Assembly: GCA_963764695.1 (NCBI GenBank)
Contig: CAVXTW010000001.1
Location: forward strand, 1,240,001-1,304,000
Reading direction: 5' to 3'
DNA length: 64,000 nucleotides
DNA from: DATFRY01 sp963764695
Lineage (GTDB): Bacteria; Myxococcota_A; Polyangia; Haliangiales; Haliangiaceae
Part shown: piece after piece, positions 9,325 to 17,088 of the stretch
How the letters are laid out: every line of letters starts with the position of its first letter
Position numbering within the stretch: position 1 is the stretch's first letter
Program-made: the position numbers and the translations under genes
The notes under the pieces: generated by a model
Told to the model about the DNA's origin: nothing
The model's database searches: none
The model's input: the letters and a program-made list of their open reading frames with translations, nothing else

Positions 9325-10155
9325 TCATCGCGTCGCCGCTTCTGCGTAGCGGTCGGTCCGGCACCGAGGTCTCCTTGCTTCGGCCGCCTCGGGCGACGGG
9401 CGCTCGCTGATGTCGATCGGGCCGCCGGCTCGCCTCCAGCCGACGGACAGTAGCCACGTGAGTGGCGGGACGACCGGAACCACCGGCGGCCCCCAGCCAT
9501 GAAGGGGATGAGCGGGCGCGTCGCGCGCGGGGATCGACTTCTGGCAGCGCGGATGCCAGCCGTTGAAGAAGGCGGCCGAGCAGTGCGGGTCGATCCAGGT
9601 GCGCTCACCGCGCGCGATCCGCCCCTCGTCGCGCCCGTGCTTCGCGCCGTTTTGCAGTACGTACACGATCGCGCGGCGGACCTCGGTCGGCCTGCGCAGG
9701 TAGCGAGCGTGGTAGCGGTCGGCGATCGCACGCCCGGTGCGGCCCGACCGCTTGTTGAGGCCTCGGGCCACCCGCACGCCGAAGCCCTTCATCGCGCGGC
9801 CCAGCGCGACCTGGTCCACGGCCTCGACGATCAGGTGGATGTGATCGGATTGAACCGAGTAGTGGACGATGCGCACGCCCAGCCGTTCGCGCGCCTTGCA
9901 CAGCGCCTGGCGGATCGCCGGATACAAGCGAAAGCCCCGCAGATAGCCGGCTTCGCGCACGACGCGCGTGGTCACGTGGACAGGAAATCGCGCCTCGAGC
10001 ACCGGACGCCGTCCGTGCCGCACCTCCGCGCGCTCGCCCTTGGGCTTGCGTCCGGCTCCGCGCCGCGCTCCACCTCGCTTTCCTCGGAGTCCGAGCTGGA
10101 GCTGGCGAGCAGTTCGACGTGGCGCCTTCGCGCGGGTGGAGGATTTCGTGGCCAC
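9325..10155 (-). CDS. REP-associated tyrosine transposase (RAYT, IS200-like Y1 family)
   Basis: From GTG 10155 the protein has about 276 residues. It opens with a basic GGARRGAGRKPKG segment. Next comes the Y1-transposase core with the metal-binding HxH in HYSVQSDHIHLIVEA and the helix IADRYHARYLRRP. IVYVLQNGAKHG follows and carries the likely catalytic Tyr. The C-terminus (DPHCSAAFFNGW, then PLTWLLSVGWRR) is typical of the group common in Myxococcota. Such enzymes nick single-stranded REP hairpins. There are no IS200 ends, but REP-like copies flank it on both sides, as expected for a domesticated RAYT. The frame is open further upstream, but that part looks non-coding. Confidence 0.85.
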   Translation of the reverse strand: MATKSSTRAKAPRRTARQLQLGLRGKRGGARRGAGRKPKGERAEVRHGRRPVLEARFPVHVTTRVVREAGYLRGFRLYPAIRQALCKARERLGVRIVHYSVQSDHIHLIVEAVDQVALGRAMKGFGVRVARGLNKRSGRTGRAIADRYHARYLRRPTEVRRAIVYVLQNGAKHGRDEGRIARGERTWIDPHCSAAFFNGWHPRCQKSIPARDAPAHPLHGWGPPVVPVVPPLTWLLSVGWRRAGGPIDISERPSPEAAEARRPRCRTDRYAEAATR

Positions 10156-10311
10156 GGCCGCATGTCGGACCAAGACGGCCAGGCGTGCATCGAAATCGTC
10201 TGTGGTTGCCTCGAGCCCGCCCTGCGTCTTCGGCCCGTCCGGCCGGGCCCATGGCCGACCGCTGGCCGTCGTGGTGGGCCACCTGCGCGGCGAGGCGCAC
10301 CGACGGGTAGA

Positions 10312-10354
10312 CGATGTTCGCCGATTCAAATCCGACTTGAATTGGCGAACATCG
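10312..10354. repeat. REP inverted pair (43-bp hairpin) upstream of the RAYT
   Basis: Arms 10312-10329 (CGATGTTCGCCGATTCAA) and 10337-10354 (TTGAATTGGCGAACATCG) are complementary except for one position and are separated by 7 nt. It lies 157 bp upstream of the transposase start. It is the most perfect hairpin of the REP family here and so the best candidate for an RAYT substrate. Confidence 0.85.
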
Positions 10355-10478
10355 TGCCCACCGCGACACGTCGCGACAGGGCTTGGCCCGGCCGGCGAGC
10401 CGACATGCCGTTGGCTCCCGCTCGAGACCGCACCGGCGTCCAGCTCCGACGCGCAGCCGGCTGCTCGCCAGCCTCTCC

Positions 10479-10496
10479 TTGAATCGGCGGACAACG
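10479..10496 (+). repeat. REP-like element
   Basis: TTGAATCGGCGGACAACG differs from the consensus in one base (CATC to CAAC) and is followed by TTCC. Single copy, + orientation. Confidence 0.65.
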
Positions 10497-10634
10497 TTCC
10501 CCCAGGCCCGGGCGACGCAAGCCATCCAGGCCGACACCGAGAAAGGCGCGCGTGGCGTCATCGAGCTCGACACCGAGGCCGGGCACAGGCTCATCAACGG
10601 CGAGTCCGGGCGCAGGGGGTGGCGGCCGTTCGAC

Positions 10635-10652
10635 TTGAAAGAGCGGACAACG
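10635..10652 (+). repeat. REP-like element
   Basis: TTGAAAGAGCGGACAACG followed by TTCC shares its 3' half and the TTCC flank with the copy at 10479, but has a diverged centre. The spacing of 156 bp from the previous copy and 144 bp to the next is rather regular. Confidence 0.55.
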
Positions 10653-10778
10653 TTCCCGGCCCGGCTCGGGCCGCGCCTCGGCGACACCGGAGCCGCGGCC
10701 GACGGCCTGGAAATCGCCGTCGTTCCGGCCGTCGTTCCGGCGACGGCAGACCCGCGTCGGGGGCGCGGCGAGGGTGGC

Positions 10779-10796
10779 TTGAATCGGCGAACATCG
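10779..10796 (+). repeat. REP-like element
   Basis: TTGAATCGGCGAACATCG is identical to the reverse complement of the left arm of the hairpin at 10312. The remainder of the 10156-11003 interval shows no supported gene. Confidence 0.7.
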
Positions 10797-11003
10797 GTCC
10801 GGGCGACGTCAGCGGCCGCGGTGTCCATGCGCTCACCCGGGGGCTGGTCGTCGGCTGGTCGTCGGCCGCCTGCTCGTCCACCGGGTGTGCGGCAAGCCCA
10901 TGTCGCTCACCTGGGCTGCGGCGGCCGGGCGTACATGTTGTACCTGCTGCTCGGGCGTCCTCGGCGGTGGGCGTTCGGGTGCCGGGTGCCGCATGCTCTC
11001 GCC

Positions 11004-11282
11004 ATGCGGCACCGCGAAGAGACGACCTGGAACATCCGCATCGAGGCGAGCGCTGAGTTCGAGCCTGGTTATGACGGGGAGCTCGATGGCTATGAGTGGC
11101 GCGACCGGCTGTTTCCGGATCTTCAGCGCCGGGTCGCGGCCGCGGTGCTCCGGGAGCTGGCGGCGGCCCCCGGGTGGCGGGTGCGTACCGGCAACCGTGG
11201 GCTTCCGTCCACCGACGAGATCCTCATCTTGCTGGAGCTCGACCCGGGCGGGGCGGAGAGGGGCGGCGGGGGCTCGTCTTGA
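11004..11282 (+). CDS. Small conserved hypothetical protein (92 aa)
   Basis: ATG 11004 gives MRHREETTWNIRIEASAEFE and continues with a compact, mixed-charge sequence (YDGELDGYEWRDRLFPDLQ, VLRELAAAPGWRVRTGN, STDEILILLEL). The alternation of hydrophobic strands and a central amphipathic helix looks like a real small folded domain. Codon use fits the neighbours, and a Gly/Ser tail ends it. I do not recognise a named family. The frame is open for 600 bp upstream, but that part covers REP elements and is not protein-like. Confidence 0.55.
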   Translation: MRHREETTWNIRIEASAEFEPGYDGELDGYEWRDRLFPDLQRRVAAAVLRELAAAPGWRVRTGNRGLPSTDEILILLELDPGGAERGGGGSS

Positions 11283-11412
11283 TCAGACGCGGCAGGACAC
11301 TCGATCTCGCGGCCGCATGAAGGCGGGCAGGTCACTCAGTCGCTCTGTACCGGCGGCGGGCGGGGTCGGCTGGGTCGCACGGTGGCGTCGGGGTTTGCGC
11401 TAGGCTGGGCGC

Positions 11413-12024
11413 ATGATCACGCTCCACGAGTCGGCCGTCTCCGGAAATTGCTACAAGGTGCGGCTGCTGCTCGCCCAGCTCGGCATTCCGGTGCGGCGGG
11501 TCGAGTTCGACATCGATGCGCTGAAGGCGGGGAAGACGCACTCCGACGCGTTCCTGGCCATGAATCCCGAGGGGCGGGTGCCGGTGGCCGAGCTCGAGGA
11601 TGGAAGCTTCCTGCCCGAGTCGAATGCGATCCTCTGCTACTTCGCCGAGGGGACACCGCTGTTGCCGGCCGACAGGCTGGAGCGCGCGCACGTGCTGCGC
11701 TGGCTGTTCTGGGAGCAGTACAGCCACGAGCCGTACATCGCCGTCGTGCGCGCGTGGCGCTGCTACTTCGGCATCCCGGCCGGCCGCGAGGCGGAGCTGC
11801 CGGTGCGCGAGGCGCGCGGCTACACAGCCCTCGACATCCTCGAGCGAACGCTGGACGGCAGGCCGTTCCTCGTGGGCGAGCGCTACACCATCGCAGACAT
11901 CGCGATCTACGCGTACAGTCACGTCGCCCACGAGGGCGGCTTCGAGATGGCGCGCTACCCGGCGGTGGCGGCGTGGCTGGGGCGAGTGGCCGCGCAACCC
12001 GGCCACGTGAAGATCACCGACTGA
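11413..12024 (+). CDS. Glutathione S-transferase family protein
   Basis: The 203-residue protein has an N-terminal thioredoxin-like domain (ITLHESAVSGNCYKVRLLLAQ, the cis-Pro region RVPVAELEDG, and the glutathione gamma-Glu contact LPESNAILCYFAE). An all-helical C-terminal domain follows, with the GST motif FLVGERYTIADIAIYAY. The Ser/Cys region SAVSGNC supplies the likely thiol-activating residue. Cytoplasmic conjugation or peroxide-type activity is expected; the substrate is unknown. Confidence 0.9.
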   Translation: MITLHESAVSGNCYKVRLLLAQLGIPVRRVEFDIDALKAGKTHSDAFLAMNPEGRVPVAELEDGSFLPESNAILCYFAEGTPLLPADRLERAHVLRWLFWEQYSHEPYIAVVRAWRCYFGIPAGREAELPVREARGYTALDILERTLDGRPFLVGERYTIADIAIYAYSHVAHEGGFEMARYPAVAAWLGRVAAQPGHVKITD

Positions 12025-12049
12025 CGTCGCGCCGGCTCACCGATGGTCC

Positions 12050-12253
12050 TCAGTCCTCGAGGACGAAGGTGATCTTCATGTTGACCCGGTAGCTGGCGAT
12101 CTTGCCGTTGTTGACGGTGACCTTCTGCTCCTGTACCCAGGCGCCCTTCACGTTCTTGAGTGTCTTGTTGGCGCGGGCAATCCCCATGTTGATCGCGTCC
12201 TCGAAGCTCTTTGTCGACTCGGCGGTGATCTCGGTGACTCGTGCGACGCTCAT
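12050..12253 (-). CDS. Dodecin family flavin-binding protein
   Basis: The 67-residue protein begins MSVARVTEITAESTKSFEDA and continues with AINMGIARANKTLKNVKGAWV. This is the beta-alpha-beta-beta layout and length of dodecin, a hollow dodecamer that stores or buffers flavins in the cytoplasm. The start is clear (GGAGGGGA upstream of ATG on the minus strand). It is convergent with the GST gene. Confidence 0.92.
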   Translation of the reverse strand: MSVARVTEITAESTKSFEDAINMGIARANKTLKNVKGAWVQEQKVTVNNGKIASYRVNMKITFVLED

Positions 12254-12373
12254 CGTCCCCTCCTGGTTGGCTGACTCGACGAGACCCTAGCGAGCCGGCA
12301 GCGCGGGGGCCAGGTACAATTCCGCCGGCACCTCGCGGGCGGCCGGTTCGCGCAGGAATGCCTGCCGTGTCGG

Positions 12374-13549
12374 TCAGGCCCGAAAAGCCAGTCGCAGTCG
12401 GTCGAGCGTGGTGCCGCGAATGCGCTCGCCGATCGTCGCCAGACGGTCGACCGGCTCGTTGCCGAAGACGAAGCGGATGTGGCGGTCGGCGACCGGGCCG
12501 GCCCAGCCGGTCATCGGCGTGGCCGCGATGCGCGCCTCGGCGAGGAGAAGCTCGGAGGCGCGCACCGGGGACACGCCGAACGACTCGGTGTCGATGAGCA
12601 GCGACCAGCCGCCGGCCGGCGCGACAACGGGCCAGCCGGCCAGCTGATCGAGCACGGCGTCGCGTCGCCGGCGCCACTCGGCCACCGCGGCCAGCACATC
12701 CTCGGCAGGCGCACGCAGCGCGGCCTCGGCGCCGGCCTGGGCGATGCCGGACGGCGTGACGTTGACGTAGGTGTGCGTCCACACCGCGCCGTCCATGACT
12801 GCCTTCGGCCCGACGATCCAGCCGATGCGCCAGCCGATCATGCGGTGGATCTTGGACACCGAGCCGACGGTGATCGCGCGCTCGGCCATGCCGGGCAGAG
12901 ACGCCGGGTGGATGGTCTCGCCGCCGTAGACGATGCCCTCGAAGGCGGCGTCGTAGATGAGCCACAGCTCGTGGTCGACGCACAGCCGGGCGATGGCGGC
13001 CCACTCGCCGCGATCGAGCAGCGCGCCCGACGGCATGTCCGGGCTCACCACCACCATGGCGCGGGTCGCCGGGGTCACCGCCGCGGCCAGCGCGGCCAGG
13101 TCCAGTCGCCACGCGCCCGCCTCGACACGGAAGGGGACGAAGCGCGGCACGGCGCCGGCCAGGCGAACCCGGTGGCTGATGCCGGCGTAGGTCGGGTCGG
13201 TCAGCAGCACCTCGTCGCCCGGATCCGTCGTGGCAAGCAGCGCAGAGAAGATCGCCTGGGTGCCGCCGGCGGTGACGACCACGTTGCGATCCGGATCGTA
13301 GGTGTGGCCGGCGAGGGCGCCGACCTTTTCGGCGATGAGCTGGCGCAGTGGGCGCTTGCCGGTGAAGGGCAGGTAGCTGTTGGCGTCGTCGTCGTCGAGG
13401 GCAGCCCGGGTGGCCTCGATGGCGGACGGCGGCGGGCGCAGATCGGTGTCGAGGTTCTCGAGGCGCAGCACCGCCGGGTCCTCGGCCGCCGCGCGGGCCA
13501 CGCGGTCGATGCCGAAGCCGGAGATGCCCTCGAGCCGCCTGACGATCAT
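12374..13549 (-). CDS. PLP-dependent aminotransferase class I/II
   Basis: The 391-residue fold-type I protein has the substrate-loop NSYLPFTGKRPLRQLIAEK, VTAGGTQAIFSALLATTDPGDEVLL, a PLP-ring Asp in LIYDAAFEGIVYGG and the Schiff-base Lys in GSVSKIHRMIGWRIGW. The C-terminal Arg in RHIRFVFGNE probably binds the substrate carboxylate. It resembles aspartate/aromatic-type aminotransferases; the amino acid is not certain. Its start is 3 bp after the enolase stop, so the two are co-transcribed. Confidence 0.88.
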   Translation of the reverse strand: MIVRRLEGISGFGIDRVARAAAEDPAVLRLENLDTDLRPPPSAIEATRAALDDDDANSYLPFTGKRPLRQLIAEKVGALAGHTYDPDRNVVVTAGGTQAIFSALLATTDPGDEVLLTDPTYAGISHRVRLAGAVPRFVPFRVEAGAWRLDLAALAAAVTPATRAMVVVSPDMPSGALLDRGEWAAIARLCVDHELWLIYDAAFEGIVYGGETIHPASLPGMAERAITVGSVSKIHRMIGWRIGWIVGPKAVMDGAVWTHTYVNVTPSGIAQAGAEAALRAPAEDVLAAVAEWRRRRDAVLDQLAGWPVVAPAGGWSLLIDTESFGVSPVRASELLLAEARIAATPMTGWAGPVADRHIRFVFGNEPVDRLATIGERIRGTTLDRLRLAFRA

Positions 13550-13552
13550 GGC

Positions 13553-14836
13553 TCAGGCGCGGCGCGGGTAGGTCGCGCGGCCGGTGAAGCGCTGGTCCTC
13601 GCCCAGCTGATCGGCGATGCGCAGCAGCTGGTTGTACTTGGCGATGCGGTCGGAGCGCGACGCCGAGCCGGTCTTGATCTGTCCGGCCGCGGTGGCAACG
13701 GCCAGGTCGGCGATGAACGCGTCCTCGGTCTCGCCGGAGCGGTGCGAGATGACCGCGGTGTAGCCGGCGTGCTGCGCGGTCCGCACCGCGTCCATGGTCT
13801 CGGTGAGCGTGCCGATCTGGTTGACCTTGATCAGGATCGAGTTGGCCACGCCGCGCTCGATGCCCTGGCGCAGGCGCTGGGTCGAGGTGACGAACAGATC
13901 GTCGCCGACCAGCTGGACCTGGGCGCCCAGCCCGCGGGTCAGCTCGAGCCAGCCGTCCCAGTCGTTCTCGGCCAGGCCGTCCTCGATCGACACGAGCGGG
14001 TACTTCGCGCACCAGGCGGTATAGAGATCGATGAGCTTGCCGGCGTCGAGGGTCGCGCCCTCGTGCACGTAGGCCTTCTTGGTCTTGTCGTAGAACTCCG
14101 ACGCGGCCACGTCGAGGGCGAGGAAGATCTGCTCGCCCGGGCGGTAGCCGGCCTGCTCGATCGCGCGGACGATTGTGTCGAGCGCCTCGCCGGCACCGTC
14201 GAGCGAGGGAGCGAAGCCGCCCTCGTCGCCGACCGCGGTGATCTTTCCGGCGTCGCCCAGGATCTTCTTGAGGTGGTGGAAGACCTCGACACCGGCGCGC
14301 AGCGCGTCGCCGAAGCTGTCGAAGCCGGCCGGCACGATCATGAACTCCTGGATGTCCAGGTTGTTGTCGGCGTGCGCGCCCCCGTTGATGATGTTCATGA
14401 GCGGGACCGGCAGCCTGGTCGCCGAGACGCCGCCCAGGTAGCGATACAGCGGCAGGCCGTGCGCGTCGGCGGCGGCGCGCGCGGCGGCCAGCGAGACGGC
14501 CAGGATGGCGTTGGCCCCCAGCTTGCCCTTGTTGGGCGTGCCGTCCAGCTCGTTGAGGGCGCGATCGATCTGCGCCTGGTCGTCGGCGTCGAGCCCGCAC
14601 ACCTCGGGCGCTATCACCTCGAGGACGTTGCGCACGGCGCGCGCGACCCCCTTGCCCAGGTATCGCTTCTTGTCGCCGTCGCGCAGCTCGAGCGCCTCGT
14701 GCTCGCCGGTCGACGCGCCGGACGGGACCATGGCCCGCCCGAAGGCGCCGCTGACGGTGACGACCTCCGCCTCGATGGTCGGGTTGCCCCGGGAGTCCAG
14801 CACCTCGCGCGCGTGAATGGTGACGATCTCGGTCAT
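13553..14836 (-). CDS. eno: Enolase (phosphopyruvate hydratase)
   Basis: At 427 residues this is a full-length enolase that converts 2-phosphoglycerate to phosphoenolpyruvate. Family landmarks are in order: the N-terminal VLDSRGNPTIEAEV, the SGASTGEHEALELRD loop, the metal and catalytic region VGDEGGFAPS, PLVSIEDGLAENDWDGW, the catalytic-Lys signature LIKVNQIGTLTET and SHRSGETEDAFIADLAV. The C-terminus is normal (ATYPRRA). It lies 13 bp from the stop of the PurA-like gene upstream and 3 bp before the aminotransferase. Confidence 0.97.
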   Translation of the reverse strand: MTEIVTIHAREVLDSRGNPTIEAEVVTVSGAFGRAMVPSGASTGEHEALELRDGDKKRYLGKGVARAVRNVLEVIAPEVCGLDADDQAQIDRALNELDGTPNKGKLGANAILAVSLAAARAAADAHGLPLYRYLGGVSATRLPVPLMNIINGGAHADNNLDIQEFMIVPAGFDSFGDALRAGVEVFHHLKKILGDAGKITAVGDEGGFAPSLDGAGEALDTIVRAIEQAGYRPGEQIFLALDVAASEFYDKTKKAYVHEGATLDAGKLIDLYTAWCAKYPLVSIEDGLAENDWDGWLELTRGLGAQVQLVGDDLFVTSTQRLRQGIERGVANSILIKVNQIGTLTETMDAVRTAQHAGYTAVISHRSGETEDAFIADLAVATAAGQIKTGSASRSDRIAKYNQLLRIADQLGEDQRFTGRATYPRRA

Positions 14837-14849
14837 GTCGGAGCGTACC

Positions 14850-16169
14850 TTATCGCAGGATGAGGTCGGCGGCGCGCGGACCGCGCGCGACCGCGTCCAC
14901 CCGGCGGCCGATCAGGCGCTCGAGCCCCGCGATGAAGCCGATCTCGTCGCCCGGCAGGCGGTCGAGCGCGGTCTGGCAGCGGCCGAGCAGCTCGGCCAAC
15001 CGCGCCTGGTGGTCGATGGTCGGCCGGGCCAGCGCCACCAGCTGACCCGCGTCGTCGAGAAGATCCGGGGCCCGGGGAATCGAAGCGTAGCCGGTGCAGA
15101 CCGGCCAGCTCGGCCGCGTGCCGATCAGGTTGACGTGCGTGACCACCAGCGCCTCCAGCTCGCCGCTCAGGGCCAGCGCGTGGCGAGCCAGCACCGCGTC
15201 GAACCAGCCGTAGCGCATGCGTCCCTGCCACGGATTCTCGGCGTTGTGATCGAGCACCGGCCTCACCTCGGCAGACTCGGTCGGCAGCGGGCCGGCGCCA
15301 TGGCGGGCGGCGTGTGATCGCATCACCCCCCAGATGCGCAACGCGGCGTCCGGCGCCGCCTCGGCGAGGAGCTCGCGCGCGCCGCGTGCAGTGCAGTCCG
15401 ACCACGTGCAGAACGGATGAAAGCCGCGCGACTCGTCGAGCAGGAGTCCCTGGGCACCCTCGAAGAGGACGGCCGGCGCGTCGCGCAGCCAGCCGGTCAG
15501 CAGATCGTCGGGCGCGACCAGCCGGGCCAGCGGCGTCACCTCTTCGACCCAGCGATCGACGACGCCGGCGTGCTCGAACGCGGCCCACTCGCGCTTGGCG
15601 GCCGGCGTGTCGCGGGGCAGGGCGGCGAGCTCGGCGTGCAGCCGATCGCGGATGCGGCCGAGCGCGCGGACCAGGCGCGGCGGGTTGCGCCAGTCGGCGG
15701 CCCGCACTGCCTCATCTGGATGTGCCGCTGCGTGGGCGACGGTCTCGCCCAGGCCAACGCCGCAGCTTCCGTGGCGCGAGGCCCCGCGCGCCAGCTCGCG
15801 CAGGCGGTTGGCAGCCTGGTGAAACGGCGTGATGACCCGCGCCGACTCGCTGATGCGCACGCGCGCCAGCGGATCGGCGACTCCCTTGCTCGCCAGCACG
15901 CGCGCCTCGAAGGCCAGCGCGGTCGGATGCACCAGCACCTGGCGGGCCAGGAAGGTGCGCACGCCGGGCACGAAGCTGGCCGCGCCGATCTGCGAGAAGG
16001 TGTGGTGCCGACCGTCCGGCGCGACGACGTTGTGGCCGGCCTGGCCGCCGCCGTTGAAGCGCACCACGAGGCCGGCGCCGGTGCGGCGGGCCAGGAAGTC
16101 GGTGACCAGGCCCTTGCCGCAGTCGCCGAAGCCGAGGTTGACGACGGCCAGGGCGACCAGGCCGCTCAT
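14850..16169 (-). CDS. Adenylosuccinate synthetase-like protein (non-canonical PurA paralogue)
   Basis: The 439-residue protein has the PurA fold signature. The P-loop is FGDCGKGLVTDFL rather than the canonical GDEGKGK. The catalytic Asp (GD) and the later His in NGGGQAGHNVV are retained, but Glu is replaced by Cys. Other PurA-like blocks are GSCGVGLGETVAHAAAHPDE and VLFEGAQGLLLDESRGFHPF. PurA joins Asp to IMP using GTP. The altered loop suggests another base or amino acid, as in PurA paralogues of nucleoside biosynthesis. It is divergent from the NTase/inositol-phosphate synthase pair and may belong with them. Confidence 0.75.
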   Translation of the reverse strand: MSGLVALAVVNLGFGDCGKGLVTDFLARRTGAGLVVRFNGGGQAGHNVVAPDGRHHTFSQIGAASFVPGVRTFLARQVLVHPTALAFEARVLASKGVADPLARVRISESARVITPFHQAANRLRELARGASRHGSCGVGLGETVAHAAAHPDEAVRAADWRNPPRLVRALGRIRDRLHAELAALPRDTPAAKREWAAFEHAGVVDRWVEEVTPLARLVAPDDLLTGWLRDAPAVLFEGAQGLLLDESRGFHPFCTWSDCTARGARELLAEAAPDAALRIWGVMRSHAARHGAGPLPTESAEVRPVLDHNAENPWQGRMRYGWFDAVLARHALALSGELEALVVTHVNLIGTRPSWPVCTGYASIPRAPDLLDDAGQLVALARPTIDHQARLAELLGRCQTALDRLPGDEIGFIAGLERLIGRRVDAVARGPRAADLILR

Positions 16170-16211
16170 CGCGACAGCGGACGCGCGATGGCGCCGCGCG
16201 CGGTGCAGGCA

Positions 16212-16242
16212 GCGAACCGGGCGAACCGGGCGAACCGGGCGA
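16212..16242. repeat. Short 9-bp tandem repeat (GCGAACCGG)
   Basis: Three exact copies of GCGAACCGG plus a partial fourth lie just upstream of the PurA-like start. The rest of the 319-bp divergent interval 16170-16488 shows no supported gene. Confidence 0.7.
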
Positions 16243-16488
16243 GGCAGCTCGCCGAGACTTCACCGCACGACTGACAGTGGTGGATGCGCTCCGGCATCGA
16301 TCTGGCGCGCGCGCTCCGGTGGTCCGGTCGCGCGCCGTCCAGGCTACCGAAAAACGCCGCCGCTTGGACAGCGCTCCTCATCTGATCGACGAGCCACGGC
16401 GGTGCTCCGTTCTGGATCAGCTGCGGGGCCGGCGTCCTGTCGCTTCGCGCTCCTGCGCGAGGCCCGCGGCTTGCTCCTGGTGGCCGTC

Positions 16489-17088
16489 GTGATCGAGCAG
16501 CTCATCTTCCCGGGTCGCTTTCAGCCGCCGCACCGCGACCACGTCGCCCTGGCGGTCAGGATGGCGCAGGAGCTGGGCCCGTACTGGCTCGGCGTCGTCG
16601 TGCAGGCGCGGCCACCGGTCGAAACGGCGGACATCGGAGGCGCCGGTGCCTCCCCCGTGCCTGCAGGCCTCCCCCCGACGGATGCCGGCTTCGCCGCGTC
16701 CGCTGCCGAGCACCACGAGCCGGAGCGAAATCCGCTGTCGTTCGCGCAGCGGCACGCCCTGTGGACCTCGCTCCTTCGTCGGCGTCTCCCGGCCGACCTG
16801 CGTCCGCGCGTGATCGCGCTGCCGCGCCCCGAGCTGGCCTGGGCCTGGATCGAGGCGCTGCTGCCGGGCCGGCGGGCGTGGATCGTGCCGGACGGCGGGG
16901 ACGCCTTCGACGACGCCAAGGCCGACTTCTTCCGGCGGCGCGGAGATCGCGTGGTGCGCCCGCGCTACCGGCCGATCACCGACGGACGCCGGGTGCGCGC
17001 CCTGCTGGCGTCCGGCTCGCACGAGATCGGCGCACACGTGGACACCGAGGTGGCGGCCTTCTTCGCCGCCGGAAAGGACATCGCATGA
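16489..17088 (+). CDS. NadM/cytidylyltransferase-like nucleotidyltransferase
   Basis: Starting at GTG 16489 (16480 is an alternative) the 199-residue protein opens LIFPGRFQPPHRDHVALAV. This is the HIGH-like nucleotidyltransferase signature, here in the NMN-adenylyltransferase form GRFQPxHxxH. NPLSFAQRHALW and a C-terminal ITDGRRVRALLASG (ISxTxxR-like) follow. Residues about 43-78 are a low-complexity insertion that includes VETADIGG, encoded by a REP-like sequence. The stop overlaps the start of the inositol-phosphate synthase gene (ATGA). The family transfers a nucleotidyl group to a phosphate substrate, and the partner gene suggests inositol phosphate as one option. Confidence 0.7.
   Translation: MIEQLIFPGRFQPPHRDHVALAVRMAQELGPYWLGVVVQARPPVETADIGGAGASPVPAGLPPTDAGFAASAAEHHEPERNPLSFAQRHALWTSLLRRRLPADLRPRVIALPRPELAWAWIEALLPGRRAWIVPDGGDAFDDAKADFFRRRGDRVVRPRYRPITDGRRVRALLASGSHEIGAHVDTEVAAFFAAGKDIA
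16618..16636 (+). repeat. REP-like motif inside the nucleotidyltransferase gene
   Basis: GTCGAAACGGCGGACATCG matches the REP right-arm form TCGAAACGGCGGACAT seen at 33.6 kb. It lies in frame within a low-complexity stretch of the gene and encodes VETADIG. Confidence 0.55.

Noticed and set aside
10383..11003. Coding extension upstream of the 92-residue protein
   Set aside because: It translates REP elements and low-complexity sequence and shows no start or domain. ATG 11004 is the first sensible start.
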